From the NCBI RefSeq assembly GCF_000247695.1, contig NW_004624843.1, forward strand, positions 2,689,876 through 2,753,875: a stretch of DNA of 64,000 bases. Direction: 5' to 3'. Origin of the DNA: Heterocephalus glaber (Eukaryota > Chordata > Mammalia > Rodentia > Bathyergidae). Under the pieces are notes generated by a model, which had not been told where the DNA came from, made no database searches, and worked only from the letters and a program-made list of their open reading frames with translations. Positions 56,825 to 64,000 of the stretch are shown here, in pieces. Within the stretch, counting starts at the first letter, position 1. Each line of letters starts with the position of its first letter. The translations under genes were made by a program, and so were the position numbers.

Positions 56825-59084
56825 GAGACTTTGACATTCTTGTTTCCCATACGGATGGTCTTGCACATGCTAGGCATTCAACAAGTATGGGTAAACCAAT
56901 GAGTGAATGAGTGACTGAGTGAACAAGGAATTAAAAATGCAAAGTATTTGCATCCTGAGAGATTACCCTCTCCTTGAGTGCTTCTCTCAAGAAAATGTAA
57001 GACGTCCTTCCCTTCAAGACTGCAGTTCTATAGACGACATCCTAGTTCAGCATGTCCTTGATTTTTAGTACTAGTCTGTATAATTATCACACCAACATTT
57101 TCTCTCATTTTACCTCTACTCTTTGTTTTACTACCTAAAATGACTTTTGTATTTTTCTCCAAATAATCCACATATTGAGCTAAAATATTTAATAAGACTT
57201 AAGCCACACCCACATGCAGATATCAATCCCGTTCTTTTCTTGTGTCTTCTCTTCCAACTACTCCTAGAAGCAACCTTGTTTCTAATATACTTAGAAATAG
57301 TGTACTTCAATTGTTACTTCTTGACAACAATTTTGGAGCATATCGGTTATGATAGTTGAAGACTCAGCTCCTCTTCCTAGATGATAAATAGTGAAGAGGA
57401 TCACCTGAACCAAGTACTCAAGCACACAAGTCCTGAGCACCAGGGGGCGACTTCCTTGCTTAGGGATCCTGAGATGCTGTCTGTACCACAGCTTATTAAC
57501 TACACAAGTGGAGCCTAAGAGAATCTTGAAGCTTTGGCTCATTAGTGTTGCATTTGCAGCAGTGCTCAAATTGTGGCCCCAACCACCTATAAGGAGGCAG
57601 TGACAACTCTTCAGGAGAGCTGGATTGATTTAAAAGGTTGCTGTTGTGGTTGCCATGGAAAGTAAAGGAAAATCCAAACTGACTTTGAATAATTGAGCAT
57701 CTTATTACTGGTGAGTGATGGCTAACTTGACATTCCTCCTCTCCAGCAGGAGGCTCGTTTATCATTTTCCTTACTCCCTTACACAGTCTCAGCTTGTCCT
57801 TCAACCTGCTTCCCCATTCCTAAGTCACTGACAACTTAGGCCCCCACCTTTTCAAGCCCATTTCTGCTATTCTTGATTGTTTAATCAACCTGTCACCTAT
57901 CTGAGTGCAATCCTAGCAAACATGACAGCATCCTGTCCCCTTTGCATTCTGCAAGTTACACAACTTTATGCAGCTCCCTACTTCGGTTTCAGCCCTGATG
58001 TTAAAGGATTTTTGTGACACTGGAGTAAGGTGTTCAATATCAGCGATTATTCATCCTCTTGTCCATAAAAACTATAAAACTTTCCCCTAATTACTTCATG
58101 GTGTAGAAAGGGTAAAATGTATAACATTGATCACTTTTACAGAATGCAAATTATAAAGCACTTATATGAATGTGTTGTTTTTAGAATACAAAGACAAAAG
58201 TACTTTACTGTGGGCTTTAGACAAGCTTCAAGTACACAACCATTCTTTAGTTTTGGTGAATCACCTTTCATCCCCTTTAATTACTTTGGCTTTTCTATCT
58301 CTTCCATTTACCTTTCCATGGGTTGTTGGAGTTCAATACCACTGACAAACTGAGCTCTTGAAGTGGGTGAACTGAAGAAGATGTCTCTAACTTCTTAATG
58401 CTCACCACTGATAAGCCAAGTGGCTTCCTTCTGCTTTGGTAGCCATCCCTCTACAGAGCACCCACAAGGGAGAGAAGGTGTAAGGCTGTTTGATCCTCAC
58501 CCCTGCAAACAGACTCAGAAATCACATCACAAAGGTGGACATAGACCAGTAAATAGCTTCACAGGATGTAACTCTGAGATGGCCAATCCCAAATCAGCTC
58601 ACTGCCATGCTTCCAGAGCAACTAAAATGACCAATCAAATTCTCCCTTCCTAAAGCATAATTACAGTGAAGCAAAGAAACAGTCTAGCTACTCGGCTCAG
58701 AGCCGCAGTGCTGAAGAAGGATCAAACTTCTTTGTTAAGTATGAAGCCTCTTGAATTTTTCAGTATCAGAAGAACTGGACCTCTGGGTCATTGTATCACC
58801 AATAATGTAATTTCTACTTTGATAACACATGCCTAAGCATTTAAATGTTTTCCAATTACTAATTTGTATTTTTCTTTTCTTCACGACCCTGAAAGCTTGG
58901 GCCATTGCACCAGTATAACTTTCAAGGCCAATTCAATTGCTCTTTGGAATCCAAATGTCAAAATCTAGTGGTCGAAGAATGAACAGAGGAAACATCTGTG
59001 GGAATAAACAGATAAGAATGCCAAATACCCATAATGAATGTAAGCATTGTCATAAATATAAACTAAAGATAATAAAAATAACAA
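56825..59084. other. Unannotated spacer
   Basis: No gene recognised. Short frames on both strands (57291-57804 minus, 58117-58653 plus) are unsupported. Confidence 0.4.
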
Positions 59085-59260
59085 TAATGAACATGAGGAC
59101 AGAGGATATAGACACATTGCAGGAAGGAGGTGGGTAGAAAGGGGAAAGGGAAATAAAAAGGAACCAAGATGTTATGTACATGTACCTACTTCTCAAGATG
59201 AATGTAAACTTCAGGTACAGCACACAAGTACAAATAAAATACTCATATAAAAAGATTAAG
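59085..59260 (+). mobile_element. Probable rodent L1 3'-UTR tail
   Basis: The purine-rich ggaaggaggtgggtagaaag, then aaaaaggaaccaagatgtta, tgtacatgtacctacttctc, gtacagcacacaagtacaaa and taaaat. It parallels 39170-39350 and ends A-rich. Confidence 0.5.
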
Positions 59261-61139
59261 GAGGAATTGAAGAAATGAAACATTGCTAGAGTCTACATAA
59301 AAGTAACGCAAATAGACTGTGAGATTCTACTTAAGCTTAAATTTTTCCTAACAATAAGAACTCTTAAGCAACCAAGTTTCTACTGCAGGTATACATGGTG
59401 CATTAAAACTAAGGACTGGTTCTCTGTGGACATTTTTCACCAAACGGCTTTAGTGGCTAAAGATCGCTGTGTTAGACCTGAAGAAGTATGCATAAGAAGA
59501 ACCTGGCTTCTTTCAGTTTGTCAACACATACAGGCAAGTTATTAAGCGAGACTGTGTTCAGCTCTAGTGCTAAAAGGAGACACCAGGCAGAGACGTTTCC
59601 ATGGAGGCGGGAATTTCTGGAAGTAATGCATTCTCCTCGATACAAAGCAGAACAAGGGAGCTGGCTTGGGCATGAGCAGGACCTTTCAAACATTTTTGAT
59701 CATGATTACATGGAAGACGTGTATTTGATATTGTGTTTTGCATTATTACCCAGTAGAGCTTGCGCACACCCATGCATATGAACACACACATCTGACAGAA
59801 ACAAAAATTTATAGAGTGATACTCAGCCTTATGAGAATTGATCCAGGCTTGTATTTTCTATCCTGTTCTATTTCAGTTTTTGTAAAATATGATGACTACT
59901 GACCACACTGGGTGTGACCCTCTGTCTGAAGGACACTGCGCCAAGGGCTCATAAGCTGTGAAACTTGTCTGAGAAATGCCTTCTTCATTTTTCCTCTGAA
60001 GTTTGCTAATTGGAAAGGGTAGGACCGGGGAAGGGAATTATAATAAGAGGTGATTTGGGTTCACATCATCCCGGTGTGCAGTGCGATTTCAAGAACACTA
60101 AGTCATCCAAACCTTCACCACTTCTTTAATACCTAAAAGTGGCCATAATTCTATTGCTTTAACAGAGAGCCATCAGGTGTGTGGTGTGTGTCAGACACTT
60201 CTTTTTAAGAAGAAATTTGGGACACATTTTCTCTTTTCTACTTTCTGATGTGTTCTCATTTTTTAAAAATCAAAACATTTTATCTAAAAAGGGAAGCATT
60301 TTAGAATCAATCAATGCATTGGAGAAAATGTACACTTGTTACTATTTGTTCAGTACATGTTTAACTATGGAAACAAACACATGTAAATTGCAACTTTCAC
60401 GTTCAAGCTTTAGTTTCATATTCTGAGAAGGAAGATGGTTGCATGTGTGAATAAACCCTAACACGCTTTAGGCCCGTAGTTTCACAAGTGAGATTTTAAA
60501 ATACGTGAATTATAACATAGACCACCTGTCTATGAATTTCTAACATTGCACTTTTGTATTGAGAAAAAATTATTCACTGATCTTTTGCTGATAGAAAGAA
60601 AAGGGGATTAATAATTGCTAGATGCTTAAGTAATAGAAGCTTTGCTTTTTCTTAACCTCTAAAACGATGTTGAGCTGTCAACCAGGAAAGAAGCACATAA
60701 AATGATTTGTTTCCTTTGTCTCTTTATTTTTATCTCTGTAATCAGTCTGAATGTCTTGTGTTAGCCATCATAATGGCTTTATGTTTGTCAAATACTATTC
60801 AGACTCTCATCAGCTTGTTCATTCTCACCTTTGTGCTAGCTGCCAGACAGTTTTCTTCTACTGCAGACACATCCTCCCTCAATTCAGCCTACTTACTGTT
60901 CTCCTCAAAATATAGTCTCTGCAATTTCTAATTCATGTCCCTAAATTTTTTAACTCCATGAAACTGTTATATATTATTCTTACACTTGGAATATCTCTCA
61001 GAGCTTGGAATATTAAAGTTTGTCAGTTATTTAGGGATCCCCTGAAATGTTATTATTCATCTGAAAATGTGTTCATTTAGTCATATGTATGTATTAGGCA
61101 TCAAGCAGGCAATTTCATTACAATGTGATAACCATGAAG
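59261..61139. other. Unannotated spacer
   Basis: No gene recognised. The 60700-61000 stretch could be a sense L2 fragment, but the match is weak. A 97-codon plus frame at 59488-59781 is overlapped by minus frames of similar length. Confidence 0.35.
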
Positions 61140-61920
61140 TATAGCGTGGTTTTCAGGGTTTTCCTAAGAAGAACATTAAAACCAGCTTCTTGGAATCAGG
61201 GAGGGCTTTGGAATAAGTAACATTTAGACTAAAGTTGAGATCGATGAAGATGAGAGGAGTCAGAAGGGAATGATCCAAACCAAGGGGAAAGAAAATTAAG
61301 AAAAATCTACAGATGAGAAAACATACCACCTTTTTAAGGAACTTAACACACTTAGCAATGAGCTACATTAAAAGAAAATGTGAAGCTTGGAAAGTAAGCA
61401 AAAACCAGATCCAGCATGAACTCCTTCAAAAGAAACTGAGACTCTTGAAATATTTTAAGCCTGAGAGTGGCCTTATCAGATTTGCATGTGAGAATAATAG
61501 TTTTGGGTGCTATATAAGTAAATCTGACTAAGGGAGGGAAAACTTGGAATGCAAGATTCTTAAAGAGGAATGAATGCAAAATGGTTCCAGCCTGAACTTC
61601 AGGAAATGTGGAGAGAGGAGGAACTGCGATCCGAGACATTTAGTAGTGGGACGCGGGCTTTGCTGATGACATGGATGTGAGGAATGATGTCAAAGTGAAA
61701 TATGGCCTGAGACCTTGGCATGTCATTTTTCTAGTGTTTGCAGGAAAGCCAAAAGAAGAAGTCTAATACATGGTAGGATTTGGGGATCTAAGCAATGAAA
61801 GAGAAATATGAGTCTGAGCTGTGAATTTGTGAGTCTGAATCATTAGATGCTCATTGAAACCATAAGAAGGAATGCACTGACAGAGGCAGATAGCAGGATG
61901 GAAGCCTGGAATAAACTCTG
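61140..61920 (-). mobile_element. L2 LINE remnant, inverted
   Basis: Antisense L2 features: a ggaatcagggagggctttgg block, acatttagactaaagttgag, gaagatgagaggagtcag, then a gcctgagagtggccttatca block and decayed sequence. The short frames inside it on both strands are not genes. A MaLR LTR ends it on the right. Confidence 0.5.
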
Positions 61921-62210
61921 TGTTATGGTTTATGTCTTAAATGTCCCCTAAAGTACTATGTTTGGATATGGAAGTGACCTGGAAGGGTGTATTCTCATTC
62001 CCAAGCTCCCCTCTTCCTTTTTGCTTTCTGGTCACCGTGCTGTGAGCAGCTCTCCTCCACTCTGCCCTTTCACCATGCCATTTCTGCTGTTGGCTGCCAA
62101 CCATGGACTGAACCCACTGCAAACTGTAAGCAAAAATAAACCCCTTCTCCTTTAAGTTGTGGGTATCAGATATTTTGTCCCAGTCATGAGAAAGCTGATT
62201 AATACACAGG
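61921..62210 (+). mobile_element. MaLR-like LTR
   Basis: Opens ttatggtttatgtcttaaat, has gctttctggtcaccgtgctg and ccatttctgctgttggctgc, then aactgtaagcaaaaataaac (AATAAA) and gagaaagctgattaatac. Sense orientation. Confidence 0.65.
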
Positions 62211-63460
62211 TAGGAACACAAAATTTTAATAGCTTGAAAAAAGCAAGAACCCTCAAAATAATGATAATGCCCAACCAGAAAGTTATAGGTGACTTGGTAC
62301 CCAAGTAGTAGGATAGAACATGCTTTAAAAGAAAGGTTTCAATCTGCAATGCTCCCAAGAAATCAAGTCAGGTAAGTGCTAAGATGTGACTGTTTTGCAG
62401 GATGCTCATAGATACTAGTTTGAGAAGGGAGGTCCTAATTTATGCTGTGATGTTGTCATCATGAGTACCCCATCTTTCATTCTCAAAAATGTTTCATTTT
62501 AGATGATAAATGACAAACTTCTCATTGGTAAGGATAGTTCTGGGGTGTTGAATTTAAAAAATGGCAGGCAGTGGATTGAGAATTGAGTTTTAGAAATAAA
62601 AGTAAAAGAACACTTAGTACATATGGTTCTTCAGTTTCAAGAATGGGGAGAGAGAAAAGAGAGAGAGAGATTAGCTGAAAAATATGGAGAAGTGGAAGAG
62701 TGGAAGGGCATTTTTAAGGACCATGTTTAAATGTTGTGGGGAAAAAAATATACACAAAAAAAAATCTAATGACTAGAAGAAGAGCTTTTCAAAGGGCAGA
62801 GAAAAACAGAGTAAGAAACAAAAAAAAAGAGCTTTAGAAAAGAAAAGTCGCTTTTCCCTTGCATCCAGAAAGAAGGAAAAAATACATGTATACAGCCAAG
62901 TATAAGTTAGCCTGTAGATTTGTCAGAAGTTTCTATCAGATGACTTCTTTTTCCTCCTTGAGGTTAGAAGCTAGGGTATTCACATGCATTCCTTTCTTTT
63001 AATATTTAAGTCACATGTTTGTATGCTATAAATCAAGGCACAACATGCTGTCTATCACAAGCTGAATCAGTGGGGCAGAAACTGAGGAGCAGCTGTCTTG
63101 GTCTCTAGGAAACAGAGTGGGAGGCAGGGGTGAGTGGGGTGAGGATTAGGGCTGTGAGCCCAAAGCCTGGACCCCGGCTGCTGAGAAGTGTGGCTGCCAT
63201 CCTTCCACCTCCCCATGTGGAGGAACGAACATTTTCAGTGTCCAGCCTTGTTTTGAGGGTGGTGGGAGGGAACTGGAGACAACACTTCAGTGTAATACAC
63301 GTACTTAGCGCTTTCTCGCTCCTCCTTTGGGAACACCTCATAACAAGGAGAAGAGCAGGGTAGGATCACAGCACTTCTGCTTTTCAAGAAATCATGTTCT
63401 CAAGTTTGAGGGTAGCTGTGGAGACTCCGATTTAATACATAAAACCTGGACTGAACTATA
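62211..63460. other. Unannotated spacer
   Basis: No gene recognised. The 62640-62860 part is A/G-rich low-complexity sequence. Overlapping 77-78-codon frames at 63105-63363 on opposite strands reflect locally GC-richer sequence and have no similarity known to me. Confidence 0.4.
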
Positions 63461-63464
63461 CAAA

Positions 63465-63592
63465 TTGGATTTATTTTGTAGAGTGGAAAGACTTCTGAAC
63501 CCAGTGGTAAAATCCCAGTTTTTCTACCTATTAGTTGTGTGCCCTTAGAAAATTTGCTTAATCCTGTGCCTCAACTTCTCTGCACAACAGGA
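63465..63592 (+). mobile_element. MIR SINE
   Basis: Follows MIR in sense: agtggaaagacttctgaacc, tctacctattagttgtgtgc, ccttagaaaatttgcttaat, cctgtgcctcaacttctctg, cacaacagg. It stops abruptly at a CpG-rich patch. Confidence 0.75.
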
Positions 63593-63595
63593 ATT

Positions 63596-63795
63596 TCAAG
63601 GCCTGAGCTGCTGCCTGCACACAGCTGAGGCGTAACTCAGCCAGCGCCCGGCTAACCACCTGTGAGTTACCCGGGCAAAGGCAGAGTCTGTGCCGACTCC
63701 GACTCCGTGAGCCAGGACCTCCACAGGACCCAATCGTACTGCCGCTGTGGGAGCGGAATCAGGAACGGAGGTGGAAATGTGAAGAACCTTCTGAA
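63596..63795. other. Isolated CpG-rich patch of unknown origin
   Basis: About 200 bp with at least ten CpGs in a CpG-poor region. It includes a tccgactccg micro-repeat and an imperfect stem in which taactca at about 63632 can pair with tgagtta at about 63662, and gcccgg recurs as ccgggc. A 71-codon minus frame (63596-63811) crosses it. It could be a fragment of an LTR or a retroposed 5' exon. I cannot assign it. Confidence 0.4.
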
Positions 63796-64000
63796 GATGA
63801 TTTTCTATCAAATAAATTTAACTTATCAACAGCATTAACTAATCAATCAAAGGTTTTGTGGGGCTTTTTTGTTTGGTTTGTTTCGAGGGGGATTATTTAA
63901 TATTTCATGTTTAGGAGAGAGATGTCTATACATCTTCAGCGCCTCCCATACAACTCACCAGAAAAAGAAAAATTCCTAGGCTATGTACTGGAATTTAAAA
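63796..64000. other. Right-edge spacer
   Basis: AT-rich sequence with no recognised feature before the window ends. Confidence 0.4.

Noticed and set aside
1..64000. CRISPR arrays, operons, phage or bacterial mobile elements
   Set aside because: The DNA is mammalian. The only regular arrays are microsatellites, the L1 leader repeats and the MAGE coding repeat.

Overview
This window is mammalian nuclear DNA from a rodent. The best clue is a family of short tRNA-derived SINEs related to rodent ID elements. They carry an RNA polymerase III A-box-like core (ggggatttagctcagtggtt), a B-box-like core (ggtcc.gagtttgatccc) and an A-rich tail. Two dimeric B1-plus-ID (B1-dID type) SINEs are also present; these are known from non-muroid rodents such as squirrels, dormice and beavers. 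From memory the ID variant looks beaver-like (Castor), but that is only a guess. No bacterial or phage feature, CRISPR array, functional tRNA or rRNA gene is visible.

The only convincing protein-coding sequence is at about 44.2-46.1 kb on the minus strand. It is an intronless MAGE-B-type retrocopy with a complete set of retroposition hallmarks: a CpG-rich 5' leader, an ATG-initiated reading frame of 360 codons, a 3' UTR with AATAAA, a 17-nt poly(A) tract, and a perfect 15-bp target-site duplication. Its MAGE homology domain is nearly complete but is cut by a single TAG. The same frame then stays open for 65 more codons.

The rest is repeat-rich, AT-rich intergenic or intronic DNA. From left to right: the 5' end of an inverted L1 with tandem blocks in its 5' UTR (1-760); an old inverted L1M block (about 4.3-7.3 kb) broken by a MaLR LTR; L2 and L1 remnants (7.3-9 kb); SINEs and a minus-strand L1 ORF2 tail (10.5-11.8 kb); a near-perfect 52-bp-arm hairpin at 13.13-13.25 kb; a Tigger-like element (21.1 kb) and inverted L1 (21.6-23.2 kb); back-to-back MLT1-type LTRs (23.2-24.1 kb); further MaLR LTRs at 2.8, 28.7, 30.4, 35.9, 43.1, 48.1, 53.9 and 61.9 kb; a SINE cluster with an expanded TTTC microsatellite (33.6-34.6 kb); a mariner-like transposase remnant (49.1-49.5 kb); and L2/MIR fragments throughout. 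Several nested insertions give a relative chronology.

I see no host exon I can defend outside the MAGE retrocopy. Repeat family names are from memory of consensus sequences. Repeat boundaries are approximate unless a target-site duplication is described.
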